The notes under the pieces: model-generated | What the model was told of the DNA's origin: nothing | What the model saw: the letters and a program-made list of their open reading frames with translations, nothing else | Databases searched by the model: none | Shown here: positions 36,827 to 46,227 of the stretch, in pieces | Position numbering within the stretch: the first letter of the stretch is position 1 | How the letters are laid out: each line of letters opens with the position of its first letter | Source of the DNA: JAXMBN01 sp046349875 | Lineage (GTDB): Bacteria > Planctomycetota > Planctomycetia > Pirellulales > Pirellulaceae | Assembly: GCA_046349875.1 (NCBI GenBank) | Contig: JAXMBN010000023.1 | Location: 29,727 to 93,726, forward strand | Length of the DNA stretch: 64,000 bases | Reading direction: 5' to 3' | Program-made: the position numbers and the translations under genes

Positions 36827-38194
36827 ATGGACGAGTTGAGTATGACCATGAAACCGGATACCGCAAACTTGAAGAGTCCCAGTCTGTTTCGAATTCGCAC
36901 CCTCGTTGTGATCGTAGTGGTGTTTGCATTCTTGGGCCTATCGGGGTTTGCTGAAGATGCGATCGACCGCTTGAAACTCGAGCGGCTTCGTCGCCTGCAT
37001 GATGCAATCGCAACCATGGAAGGGATGCGACAAGAGAAAGAGATCTTGCGTACCTATGTGGACCATCGCGCCAATCTGCATGTCCATTCTGCATTCTCTC
37101 ATGATAGCCGTGGCACGATCGAAGAGATTGTAGTTGCTGCCAAGCAGGCAGGGACGAGTGTATTGATGTTTAGTGAGCATCCCGCAGCCCACTATGATTT
37201 TTTTGTCGATGGGCATCAGGGATTGCGCGATGGAGTGTTGCTGATTCCAGGGGCAGAGATGAATGGGTTTTTGGTCTATCCCATGCAAAGCCTTAAAGGG
37301 AAGGAGCAATTAGAAAAGCAAGATCTATCCAATGCCATTCGCGAGCGAGGTGGACTGACGTTTGTATCGCATCTGGAAGAGCGAATGGAGTGGGAGGTTC
37401 GTGGTGTTACAGGGTGCGAGATCTATAACACCCATGCCGACTTCAAAACTGAGAAGAGGCTTCTTTCGTCTCTGAAAAACCCATTGTGGTTGATCCAAGC
37501 CAAGGCGATGTTTGATACCTATCCGCAAGAAGCCCTTTCGGCCATTCTCGACTATCCAGCCGACTATCTGAAACGCTATGACCAGCTTTGCCAAATCCAT
37601 CCGCATACGGGTGTTTCCGCTAACGATGCACATCAAAACGTTGGTTTAGTTTTACGGCTCACCGACGCTGGCAAGATCTCGGTGGAAGACCCCCTTGGGG
37701 AGAAGTTGTTGGAATTAGATCGAGCAATCTATGAAGCGGCGCAGCCCATTCCTGATACAGCCAAAGCTGGGGACGTACTTTATCGCTTGCAATTGGATCC
37801 ATATGCCAAGAGTTTGCGACATGTTGGAACCCACTTGCTGATGCGAGGTCTCACACAGGCCGACGTGTGGGAATCGCTCAACGCAGGAAGAGCCTACGTT
37901 TCTTTCGACTGGCTAGGGGAGACGCGGGGATTCGACCTTTCCATCGTCACAGGATCCACCCGCCATGAAATGGGTTCGCAACTGTCTTGGAAAGAGGGAA
38001 GCCGCATGGTCGGGTATTCTCCATTGCCCGTCCGCTGGAAAATCTTCCGCAACGGTGAGCTCATCCACGAGGCTCAGGCTCGAGACCTCGACTGGCCGGT
38101 CTCGCAATCGGGAATCTACCGCGCCGAATGCTGGCTTTCTCTCGCCGACACCGACTACATCTGGATCCTCGCCAATCCCTTCTATCTCCGCTAG
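36827..38194 (+). CDS. membrane-anchored PHP-domain metallohydrolase
   Basis: A PHP-superfamily phosphoesterase/hydrolase. Residues 25-42 (TLVVIVVVFAFLGLSGFA) form an N-terminal anchor or signal. The PHP metal motifs are in order: RANLHVHSAFSHDSRGT (HxH), LMFSEHPAAHYDF, LLIPGAEMNGF, FVSHLEER and GVSANDAHQNVG. A C-terminal beta domain of about 130 residues (SLNAGRAYVSFDWLGETRGF onward) ends the 455-residue product. This layout resembles CehA/McbA-type hydrolases. Substrate is unknown. The stop is followed within 10 bp by a palindromic repeat. Confidence 0.85.
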   Translation: MDELSMTMKPDTANLKSPSLFRIRTLVVIVVVFAFLGLSGFAEDAIDRLKLERLRRLHDAIATMEGMRQEKEILRTYVDHRANLHVHSAFSHDSRGTIEEIVVAAKQAGTSVLMFSEHPAAHYDFFVDGHQGLRDGVLLIPGAEMNGFLVYPMQSLKGKEQLEKQDLSNAIRERGGLTFVSHLEERMEWEVRGVTGCEIYNTHADFKTEKRLLSSLKNPLWLIQAKAMFDTYPQEALSAILDYPADYLKRYDQLCQIHPHTGVSANDAHQNVGLVLRLTDAGKISVEDPLGEKLLELDRAIYEAAQPIPDTAKAGDVLYRLQLDPYAKSLRHVGTHLLMRGLTQADVWESLNAGRAYVSFDWLGETRGFDLSIVTGSTRHEMGSQLSWKEGSRMVGYSPLPVRWKIFRNGELIHEAQARDLDWPVSQSGIYRAECWLSLADTDYIWILANPFYLR

Positions 38195-38202
38195 CTTTCC
38201 CA

Positions 38203-38315
38203 CAATAGGTGCCATCCACCTATTCTTGAAATGGCGGCTTTTCGCAACCCACTGCAATCAGAATCGAATGCCAGCACTCCCGATGTCAACAATAGGTGCC
38301 TGCCACCTATTGTTG
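38203..38315. repeat. second pair of CAATAGGTG palindromes
   Basis: One copy (38203-38225, with one degenerate base in the flank) has arms CAATAGGTG and a near complement CACCTATTC-like arm around CCATC. The other (38287-38315) is perfect, with 12-bp arms CAACAATAGGTG and CACCTATTGTTG around CCTGC. They fill most of the 180-bp gap between the PHP and PyrK-like genes. The same element occurs twice at 14990-15056. Confidence 0.9.
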
Positions 38316-38374
38316 ATGGGGGCTTTGCGAGGGATGGGGTTCGGCTAGGATTGGGGGAAGGAGGATGCGAGAAA

Positions 38375-39226
38375 ATGGTGCATTTTGCGGACGCTTTGGC
38401 TTGGTACAGCAGTCCCATCGTGGAATTATCACAGGTGGCGGAGGGGACGTATCGCGTCAGGTTGACGAGTCCCGATATAGCTAGAAAATGCATCCCCGGG
38501 CAGTTTGTAATGGTCCGGGTGGCTGGTGCGGTCGATCCGTTGATTGGGCGGGCGTTGGCGATTTTTGATCGCTACTCAGGTGCAGACGGAAGCTGGGAAG
38601 GCATCGACGTCATCTTCGTCGCCAAGGGAAAATTCACCTCGGCCGTTGCTCGCATGCAGGTGGGCCAGAAGCTTGAGTTGTGGGGGCCTTTAGGGAACGG
38701 CTTTTCCAATGAACCGGTGGATCATTTGATCTTGGTGGCCGGGGGTGTGGGGGAAACTCCCATGTTAACCTATGGCCAGGAAGCGCTAGGAAAGCAGCGA
38801 TTTGGTGAGGATCGAACCCATGGTTATGCCAAGCGGGTGACGCTCTGTTATGGTGCGCGAACCGCTAAGTACTTGGCCTGCATCGAACAATTCGAAAGAT
38901 CTGGGATGGAAGTCGTGGTCAGCACGGACGACGGTACCCGAGGCCTTCGTCAGCAAGTAACGGCAAGTTTGAAGCAGGTCTTGGATCGGTCTACGGATTC
39001 TTGTCGCATTGCCTGTTGCGGCCCCGAACCTATGATGCACGCCGTGTCTCTCATAGCCGAGGAACGGGGTGTCCCTTGCCAAGTTTCATTGGAAACTCCG
39101 ATGGCGTGTGGCATTGGAATCTGCTTCACTTGTGTTGCCAAGGTTCGCGACGAACAAGGGTGGGACTACAAACGCACATGCGTGGAGGGTCCGATTTTCG
39201 ACGCGTGCAAGATTGACTGGTCGTAG
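38375..39226 (+). CDS. PyrK-like FAD/2Fe-2S electron-transfer protein
   Basis: A protein of the dihydroorotate dehydrogenase electron-transfer subunit family. The start is MVHFADALAWYSS at 38375; the open frame upstream runs through the palindromic repeats. The FAD-binding barrel has IPGQFVMVRVAGAVDPLIGRA, and the NAD-binding part has LILVAGGVGETPM. The C-terminal iron-sulfur motif is ACGIGICFTCVAKV with TCVEGPIFDA, giving the four Cys of a 2Fe-2S cluster. PyrK passes electrons from dihydroorotate dehydrogenase to NAD. No pyrD is visible next to it, so the partner lies elsewhere or the protein serves another flavoenzyme. Confidence 0.9.
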   Translation: MVHFADALAWYSSPIVELSQVAEGTYRVRLTSPDIARKCIPGQFVMVRVAGAVDPLIGRALAIFDRYSGADGSWEGIDVIFVAKGKFTSAVARMQVGQKLELWGPLGNGFSNEPVDHLILVAGGVGETPMLTYGQEALGKQRFGEDRTHGYAKRVTLCYGARTAKYLACIEQFERSGMEVVVSTDDGTRGLRQQVTASLKQVLDRSTDSCRIACCGPEPMMHAVSLIAEERGVPCQVSLETPMACGIGICFTCVAKVRDEQGWDYKRTCVEGPIFDACKIDWS

Positions 39227-39312
39227 TGGTACGAGATCTCCTCTCTTGTGTTTGAGGGGAACGTTTGCGTGGATCGCATTGGTTTGAAGATGACATCAGG
39301 AAAGGCAAAGAG

Positions 39313-40701
39313 ATGAATTCGCCGCTGCAAGTTGAGCAGATGAAAGCAGATCCACGATTGGCCGAAGCCAAACGCTTGTTGCGTGGTGTGTTGGACGAGC
39401 ACACTCAGCATATTCAAGGGATTGCTCCGGCAGCACCTGACCTGGTGGAATCGTATCAAGAGATGCTAGGGCGACTGGCCTCGGCTCGCGGTGGAGCAAC
39501 CTATTTCCCGTATTTGTCGAGTGGTTTGGGGCGAGGTCCCTTTGTTCAATTGGCGGATGGAAGCATCAAGCTCGATTTCATCGGAGGGATCGGTGTTCAT
39601 GGATTGGGCCATAGCCACCCCAAGTTGCTCGATGCATGCATTGACGCGGCCCTAGAAGACACGGTGATGCAAGGCAATCTACAGCAACATACGCTGACGC
39701 TCAAAATGTGCGAGCGACTACTTCATCTCGGCAATGCGTCGGGCGCGAAGTTGGGCCATTGTTTGATATCGACCAGTGGCGCGATGGCAAATGAGAATGC
39801 GTTGAAGATCGCCTTCCATGCAAAATTCCCCGCCAATCGTATCTTGGCCATCGACAATTGTTTTGCAGGTCGTTCGATCGCGATGGCTCAATTGACCGAT
39901 CGTCCCGCTTATCGCGCGGGTATCCCCAATTGCTTAAACGTCGATCATCTTCCTATGTTCCATCCTTCGAAGCCTCGCGAGAGCATCGAAGATGCGACGC
40001 GAACATTGCGAAAGCTATTGGCTCGATATCCTGGTCAGTATGCGGCGTTTTGGATGGAGCTTGTAGCAGGTGAAGGAGGATACTATCCAGGGACAGAAGA
40101 ATACTTCCGACCTCTGATTCAACTCTGCAAAGAGCATCAAATTCTGATCATCTTCGACGAAATTCAGACCTTCACTCGCCTTAGTCGTCCCTTTGCTTTC
40201 CAGCATTTTCACTTAGACGACTACGCTGACCTAGTAACGATCGGCAAGATCACTCAGGTTTGTGCAACTTTGTTCCGTGAAGAGTTGAAGCCCAAAGGGC
40301 CGATTTTGAGTCAGACGTTTACGGCGAGTTCTGCTGCATTCGCAACGGGGTTGGTGATCCTCGATGAGCTCGAGCGAACCGGTTGCTTTGGCCAGGATGG
40401 TTGGAACATGCAGCGACATCGCTATTTCGCGGAGAAGCTTGAAACGCTAAGTGTGAAGTATCCAGGCAAGATCTCCGGTCCTTTTGGCGAAGGGATGATG
40501 ATGGCGTTCACGCCAGGAAATGGTAGTGGTGACGACGCCAAGATCATGGTGCAGAGACTCTACGATAACGGGCTCATGTCTTTCGTTGCGGGGAGCGATC
40601 CAACCCGCATTCGATTCCTGCCACCTCCTGGGATTACGACCAACGAGCACATCGATTTGGCGTGTGGCGTTATTGAAAAAGTACTGCGCGAAAGTGCTTG
40701 A
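39313..40701 (+). CDS. class III PLP aminotransferase, lysine-6-aminotransferase-like
   Basis: A pyridoxal-phosphate enzyme of fold type I. The start at 39313 (MNSPLQVEQMKAD) has AGGAAAGG upstream. Visible family elements are the glycine-rich GGIGVHGLGHSHPKLL, the cofactor-phosphate region CLISTSGAMANENALKIA, the Asp motif IIFDEIQTF and the Schiff-base lysine in TIGKITQVCATLF. The GKxTQVC pattern is closest to L-lysine 6-aminotransferases that I know, but the substrate is inferred. The product has 462 residues. It follows the PyrK-like gene by about 90 bp in the same direction. Confidence 0.87.
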   Translation: MNSPLQVEQMKADPRLAEAKRLLRGVLDEHTQHIQGIAPAAPDLVESYQEMLGRLASARGGATYFPYLSSGLGRGPFVQLADGSIKLDFIGGIGVHGLGHSHPKLLDACIDAALEDTVMQGNLQQHTLTLKMCERLLHLGNASGAKLGHCLISTSGAMANENALKIAFHAKFPANRILAIDNCFAGRSIAMAQLTDRPAYRAGIPNCLNVDHLPMFHPSKPRESIEDATRTLRKLLARYPGQYAAFWMELVAGEGGYYPGTEEYFRPLIQLCKEHQILIIFDEIQTFTRLSRPFAFQHFHLDDYADLVTIGKITQVCATLFREELKPKGPILSQTFTASSAAFATGLVILDELERTGCFGQDGWNMQRHRYFAEKLETLSVKYPGKISGPFGEGMMMAFTPGNGSGDDAKIMVQRLYDNGLMSFVAGSDPTRIRFLPPPGITTNEHIDLACGVIEKVLRESA

Positions 40702-40953
40702 TGGTTTGCTTGGACTCCTTAGCGAACATCTTTTGAAACCAATGAAAGATCGGTAACAATCCATCGCTCACGGCTTTCATGCTGCTTGCGCAGAAGGTCG
40801 TTCGTACCTGAATCTTTGCAGAATGTCCTTTTATTGGCATGTTCGATTTGAGAATCGAATGCGAGCAGGCCACAATGGAAGGATAGCGTCGGTTTCGACG
40901 CATGGAACGGTCTTCGGAGTTCGCTCCACTTCTTTTCAGGCAAAGGTTGCACC

Positions 40954-41745
40954 ATGCAAAGCAAAGCTACGACGGTCGAAGCCTATCTCAAGGAACTGGC
41001 TCCCGAATCGCAGAAAGTCATGCAAGCTGTTCGCGAAACGATCGTGAAGAGCATGGATCCAAAGCTCGAAGAAGGGATGCAGTATGGCATGATCGGATAC
41101 TACGTTCCCCATTCTGTTTATCCCTCCGGATACCATTGTGACCCACGCCAACCTTTGCCCTTTGCCTGTCTAGCAAGTCAGAAAAACTACTTTGCTTTGT
41201 ATTTGATGCCTATCTACATGAATCCCAGTGCCCTGGCATGGTTTCAATCCGAGTGGAAGAAGACAGGGAAAAAATTGGACATGGGCAAGTCCTGTATTCG
41301 CTTCAAAAAGCTGGAAGACATTTCCTTAGACCTGATTGCTCAAACGTTTCGAAAACTCCGAGTGGACCCCTATATCGAGGTCATGGAGCAAACGTTAGCA
41401 ACGCGAAGCAAAGGTGGCGCGAGCCAATCGAAGTCAGCGAAGGGAAGCAGTAAGTCCACAAAGGTTGCGAGCGCCAAATCATCAAGCAAAGCCAAGCCTG
41501 TCAAACAAACTGCAAAAAAGTCGCTCGCCACAAAAGCTGCTTCCAAAAAGAAAGCGGCGAAGAAAGCTGCTTCCAAAGTCACGAAGAAAGAATCGTCAAA
41601 GAAGACCTCCAAGACGGTAACTTCCCCTTCGCCATCGAGTATCAAAAAGGTCACTAAAAAAGTAGCAAAGTCTGCAGGGCGCGTTGCCAAGAAGGCCAAT
41701 GTTTCGTCAAAGAACCGAGCGACGTCTCCATCGAAATCCAAATAG
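40954..41745 (+). CDS. DUF1801 protein with histone-H1-like Lys/Ala/Ser tail
   Basis: Residues 1-148 form a DUF1801 domain (YhdG-like fold): TVEAYLKELAPESQKVMQAV, GMQYGMIGYYVPHSVYP, NYFALYLMPIYM and GKSCIRFKKLEDISLDLIAQ. From about residue 150 to 263 the sequence becomes almost entirely Lys, Ala, Ser and Thr, with repeats like KKKAAKKAASKVTKKESSKK. This is the composition of eukaryotic histone H1 and of bacterial H1-like DNA-binding proteins. DNA binding by the tail is inferred; the role of the DUF1801 part is not known. No signal peptide is present, so it should be cytoplasmic. Confidence 0.85.
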   Translation: MQSKATTVEAYLKELAPESQKVMQAVRETIVKSMDPKLEEGMQYGMIGYYVPHSVYPSGYHCDPRQPLPFACLASQKNYFALYLMPIYMNPSALAWFQSEWKKTGKKLDMGKSCIRFKKLEDISLDLIAQTFRKLRVDPYIEVMEQTLATRSKGGASQSKSAKGSSKSTKVASAKSSSKAKPVKQTAKKSLATKAASKKKAAKKAASKVTKKESSKKTSKTVTSPSPSSIKKVTKKVAKSAGRVAKKANVSSKNRATSPSKSK

Positions 41746-41803
41746 CTAAGAATCGCAGCATCAACGAGTCGTCGGCCGCTTGGAGAGGATAGGAATCGTT
41801 GGA

Positions 41804-44626
41804 ATGACACAAACCTCCTTTTCGCAGGATGGTGAATATCCCGAATGGATGCGTGGATATAGTCCAGCGCAGCGAGATCGTCTGACGCAATTGCTCGATT
41901 TATATCTTTCCAAGCTGGAAGCAGGTGAACGACTGACGCTGCAGGAGCTTGTTGGTGACGACGAGTTTCTTAAAGAGCCTTTGCAACGCTATATCGAGCA
42001 AATCGATCAACTATATCAACCTGAACCCAAGCCTTCATCTCGCACGGCGGTATCGATGCCACGTCTCGAGTTTGGAAGCGAAGGAGAGCCCAAACATCTG
42101 GGTGATTTTCAGTTGCTGCGCGAGGTTGGTCGTGGTGGGATGGGCGTGGTTTATGAAGCCATCCAAGAATCGCTCGGTAGACGCGTGGCCCTCAAGTTGC
42201 TCCCTTTGGCAGCCATGTTTAGTGCGAATCAAGTGGCGCGCTTTCGCAATGAAGTTCAAGCGGCTGCGATGTTGCAGCATCCCAATATTGTTCCGGTCTA
42301 TGCTGTGGGAGTGGAAAAAGGAATTCACTTTTATGCGATGCCATTCATCGAGGGACAATCGTTGGAGGAAGTGGTTTCGCAATTACGTTATGCGGCACCA
42401 CCTGGCGTCAGTACCCGATGGTTGCAGCGGACGATCCTTTCCGATGGCAAACTAGCGCCGCTCTTGAAACTTGGAATCGATGCGGCTGAAGCGATTCAGG
42501 CCGCGCATGAAGTTGGAATCGTGCATCGCGATATCAAGCCATCGAATCTCTTGCTCGACTCCAGCGGCCAAATCTTTGTGGCAGACTTTGGGCTCGCGCG
42601 GATGGAAAGCGATGGCTCGCTGACCAAGACTGGTGATCTCATTGGTACGGTTCGGTATATGAGTCCCGAGCAAGCGGCAGGGCAACACGCGCTCGTGGAC
42701 CATCGCACGGACATCTATTCGCTTGGAGCAACCCTCTATGAGCTGATCACGCTCTATCCAGCCGTGGTCGGCGAAGACGGCCCCGACCTTCTTCAGAGCA
42801 TTGCTAAACATGAGCCCGTCCCGATGCGTAAACTGCGACGCGATCTCCCGCGAGATCTCGAGACGGTGATTCACAAAGCGATGGCGAAGCGTCGTGAAGA
42901 TCGCTACTTCACCGCTCGCGAGTTGGCTGATGACTTGCGACGCGTCTTAGAAGGCCGGCCGACGGTAGCGAAGCCTCCTACGTGGATTATGCGAGTCGCC
43001 AAGTGGTCCTCACGGCATCATGCCTACTTTGTCGTGACCAGTATTATCTTGGCTGAAGTGCTTGGAGTAATGGTATGGCGGATGCAAATTGCGAAAGACA
43101 ATGAGGCCAAAGCATTTCAGCGTATCTCCAAGTTTGCTGATGCTGTCGATCGTTTAGGTACAGAGATCGACAAAAAACTCGAAGACATCCCAGGCACAGA
43201 TCTGGTACGCAATGAGATCTTGAAGATAGCGACGGAGAACTACGAAGAGTTCATCAAAGAGACAAGAAATAATCCGGCTTTTCGACGTCCACAAGCTGAT
43301 GTGACCTATCGTCATGGTAGGGTCTTATCTCGCTTGGCGTCCCCCGAAGAATCGATCCAGTGTTTCGAAAATGCTCAGCTTCTATTCGACCAACTTCGAC
43401 AAGTGACTCCCCATGATCGATCACTTCGCTTGGCGGCAGCTCGCAATATGAACGAATTGGGGCGAGCGTTTGCCGAGACAGGGAAATGGCGCGAGAGTTT
43501 GGATGCGCTTCGGGCTGCAATCGATGAACAAAGGCAAATGCATTCAGCGATGGAGGAAGATTCGGTAGCGATGGACTTGGCTGCGTCGTTGAATGATTTC
43601 GGTTGGGTCTTGCAACAGCAGCAGGAATTGGAGAAGGCCCGCGAGGCTTATGAAGAAGCATTATCGTTTGTGAATAGAGTCGGGTTGGAAGACGTTCCGC
43701 CCGAGAGCGATGCCGCGCGACGAACGCTGCAAGCCAATATCCAAAATCATCTCGCACAATTGTATGAAGAGTCGCATCCGGAACAGGCTGCGAAACTCTA
43801 TCGCGAAGCTCTCGCAACACGAGGGAGTCGGCCTGCGAGAACACGCTCGACCGCTTTGAACTTCAACAACCTCGCCACGGCATTGTTTCGATCGGGGAGC
43901 AGCGATGAAGCGATTCAAACCGTTCGACAGGCCATCGACATCCAGCGAGAGTTGGTCGATCATTCTCCAGCGGTTCGTGACTATCATCGCGACCTGGCAT
44001 CGAGCCTCAACAATTTGGGTTGGATGCTCTACGAATCAGGTTCATCGCATGAAGCCTTGGGAGTCTTGAAGGAAGCGATCCAAGTCTTGAGACCCTTGGT
44101 ATTCAAGGAGGACGGTTCTCGAAATGGAGAGGATGCCCAACTGTTGAGCGAAATGGGGGGTATCTACAACAACTTAGCGCTAGCACTCGAAAAGGATAGG
44201 CAGTTGTTTGAAGCCTCCAGAGCATTTGGCGATTCGACCGATTTTCATCGCGACGCTTTTCGAATCGCAACCAAAGACCACCGCATTCGCGAGTTTTACG
44301 ATAAAGCACTCTACAATTTTGCAAAACTCCATAGGGAGCAAAAGCAATATGAGGGGGCGCTGGAGATCGTGAAGAGGCGACGAGAACTCAATGAATCGAG
44401 CCCGCAGGGGATGTTCTCGATTGCATTGGAACTCGCGGAACTTGCAACCCAATGCGAGCATCAAAAAGCATCTGAGGGGGTAGTGGAATCGATAGCAAAG
44501 CAAGCGATCGATGCCCTCAAACGAGCACAAAAGATTGGCTTTCCTGCGAGTCAGGTTATAATGGACGAAGAGCCGTTTTCGATTCTCCTCCGCTATTCTT
44601 CGATCGAAGAGCTCCGCAAGCCATGA
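41804..44626 (+). CDS. membrane serine/threonine protein kinase with TPR repeats
   Basis: A Hanks-type (PknB-like) kinase of 940 residues. The ATG at 41804 is preferred to TTG at 41780. A soluble N-terminus leads to the kinase domain, with glycine loop VGRGGMGVVYEA near 108, the catalytic loop HRDIKPSNLLL near 240, DFGLARM near 260 and MSPEQAAG with the activation segment. A single membrane segment (YFVVTSIILAEVLGVMVW) at about 408 is followed by a long C-terminal part rich in tetratricopeptide-like repeats (EALGVLKEAIQVLRPLV, EKAREAYEEALSFVNR). All catalytic residues seem present. Its stop overlaps the start of the next gene (ATGA), implying translational coupling. Confidence 0.94.
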   Translation: MTQTSFSQDGEYPEWMRGYSPAQRDRLTQLLDLYLSKLEAGERLTLQELVGDDEFLKEPLQRYIEQIDQLYQPEPKPSSRTAVSMPRLEFGSEGEPKHLGDFQLLREVGRGGMGVVYEAIQESLGRRVALKLLPLAAMFSANQVARFRNEVQAAAMLQHPNIVPVYAVGVEKGIHFYAMPFIEGQSLEEVVSQLRYAAPPGVSTRWLQRTILSDGKLAPLLKLGIDAAEAIQAAHEVGIVHRDIKPSNLLLDSSGQIFVADFGLARMESDGSLTKTGDLIGTVRYMSPEQAAGQHALVDHRTDIYSLGATLYELITLYPAVVGEDGPDLLQSIAKHEPVPMRKLRRDLPRDLETVIHKAMAKRREDRYFTARELADDLRRVLEGRPTVAKPPTWIMRVAKWSSRHHAYFVVTSIILAEVLGVMVWRMQIAKDNEAKAFQRISKFADAVDRLGTEIDKKLEDIPGTDLVRNEILKIATENYEEFIKETRNNPAFRRPQADVTYRHGRVLSRLASPEESIQCFENAQLLFDQLRQVTPHDRSLRLAAARNMNELGRAFAETGKWRESLDALRAAIDEQRQMHSAMEEDSVAMDLAASLNDFGWVLQQQQELEKAREAYEEALSFVNRVGLEDVPPESDAARRTLQANIQNHLAQLYEESHPEQAAKLYREALATRGSRPARTRSTALNFNNLATALFRSGSSDEAIQTVRQAIDIQRELVDHSPAVRDYHRDLASSLNNLGWMLYESGSSHEALGVLKEAIQVLRPLVFKEDGSRNGEDAQLLSEMGGIYNNLALALEKDRQLFEASRAFGDSTDFHRDAFRIATKDHRIREFYDKALYNFAKLHREQKQYEGALEIVKRRRELNESSPQGMFSIALELAELATQCEHQKASEGVVESIAKQAIDALKRAQKIGFPASQVIMDEEPFSILLRYSSIEELRKP

Positions 44627-45978
44627 ATGACTCTAAGACTGTAGGCCGAAAATCACCATCGCAGCGCCACGGTCTCTTCGTAGAAACTCTGGAGTCGCGT
44701 TACGCGATGGATAGTGGTGGTGCGGCTGCACTCGATCACCATTCGGCCTCAGTTGAACCCACAAGCGATCTTGCTCCCATCGCGTTGGTTGGGTCAGCCA
44801 AAGACTTTGAAATGGTTGATCATCGCGGGAATGCATCGCACGAGCAATCTGGTTTCGTTCGTATTCAGACAGCGATCCATCGATCTTCAGAGCCGGGGAG
44901 TTTGGCATCGTATCAAGACCAGTTGGGAAAGAAGCGACCTCCTCATGACGCAGGAGGTTTGATGGGTGAAGGGGAAGCGGCACCGGCACCGGCACCGATT
45001 GTGTTTCCTCTCATAGGCCCCGATTTCCAAGCGGTTCAGCTCGCCAATCAGAGGCCACCCGCTCCTGTTCCAATCCTTCCAAGGGTTGGCGGCGACGGGA
45101 GTTTGGTGGGAGGTTTGGGGCCCGTTTGGAATCCATCGCCGGCAGGTGTTCATACGCCTCCGCCCATTCAAAGCAGCACGAATCCCGTGATGAGTACTAC
45201 CGTCAACACGTCTTTGTCTTCAGGAAAAGAACAAGTCGTTCGAGAGACTTCGAGTCAGGGTCTCGGGCAAGCACTAAATGTCTTGGCACTGGGAAACTCG
45301 GTTGCTGGATTAGACAGTGGCGCGCGTCGATTGGATCGTATGGAAGGAGTGTCGTCTGCGTTTGCTCCGATGCGATCAGCAGGACTTTCTGCGGAGGTGG
45401 GAGTAGAGCCACTGCGTTCGTATGCAAACCACCACGATGTCGTCTTGGCGTCTTGGTCGACTCCACATGCTCACGGAACGCACGTAGCCGATCTTGGGAA
45501 CAAAGTGGATTTGTCATCGAAGCAGCAAGTCGCGGGAGTATCGCGAAAGGTTCGAGCCACCGAAGGGCAGGTTGAATCAGGGAGGAATGGGACCCGCACC
45601 TATCGCCATCCTTGGTTGGGGCCACGCGGAGGAATGGTATCACTTCATCGGGACGGAGTAGAAGTCGAGTCGCGAACGCGGGTTGAAAACGATCGCTATG
45701 AATCCGGCATTCACGGCACGTTCGTGATGGGTGGCGGCGAGAGCGGGCGCAGGATCGATGTGACCGCACCTACAGCGCCCATCGCAGCCGCAGGACATGA
45801 TCGGAGCGACTCAGGAGAAGAAATCCAAGAGCCCATTCCCTTGGTATCGCATGTTGGAGCCCCATTCTTAGGAATCTTATTAGTCGCCTGGGGCTGGGTA
45901 AAACGTCGAAAATCCGCTGCGGACACTGATGAATCGCATCCTAAGCTCCACAGGAAACGCCCTGAAGGGGTGGTGTAA
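44623..45978 (+). CDS. LEPR-XLL protein with C-terminal membrane anchor, kinase-coupled
   Basis: The start codon overlaps the kinase stop in ATGA. The N-terminus SQRHGLFVETLESRYAMDSG is a variant of the planctomycete LEPR-XLL motif. The middle 380 residues are low-complexity, rich in Gly, Ser, Pro and His, with no recognised domain. Near the end, SHVGAPFLGILLVAWGWV is a membrane segment followed at once by KRRKSAADT, the arrangement of hydrophobic stretch plus basic tail used by cell-surface sorting signals. No catalytic motif is visible. The coupling suggests co-regulation with the kinase, as a partner, substrate or sensor; none is shown by sequence. Confidence 0.8.
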   Translation: MNDSKTVGRKSPSQRHGLFVETLESRYAMDSGGAAALDHHSASVEPTSDLAPIALVGSAKDFEMVDHRGNASHEQSGFVRIQTAIHRSSEPGSLASYQDQLGKKRPPHDAGGLMGEGEAAPAPAPIVFPLIGPDFQAVQLANQRPPAPVPILPRVGGDGSLVGGLGPVWNPSPAGVHTPPPIQSSTNPVMSTTVNTSLSSGKEQVVRETSSQGLGQALNVLALGNSVAGLDSGARRLDRMEGVSSAFAPMRSAGLSAEVGVEPLRSYANHHDVVLASWSTPHAHGTHVADLGNKVDLSSKQQVAGVSRKVRATEGQVESGRNGTRTYRHPWLGPRGGMVSLHRDGVEVESRTRVENDRYESGIHGTFVMGGGESGRRIDVTAPTAPIAAAGHDRSDSGEEIQEPIPLVSHVGAPFLGILLVAWGWVKRRKSAADTDESHPKLHRKRPEGVV

Positions 45979-46227
45979 ACCTTCACGACCCCTGCAATCG
46001 GCTTGGAATTGGGATAAAACGACGAGTTGCAGCCCGTTGGAGGGGATCAGTGATAGCCGCGGGGAAGCGTGAGTGTTAAGCTGGATTTGTGGTATTTCAC
46101 GTGGACGACTACAATCGTTCCGACCAGTTCTTCGGTGCAATGCAAATTGGCGCGGGAGGAGGGGAACGAAACGATCGTCGCACGACGCTATGACAACGTT
46201 CCATTCCTATGAGCCTGGAGGCACTCC

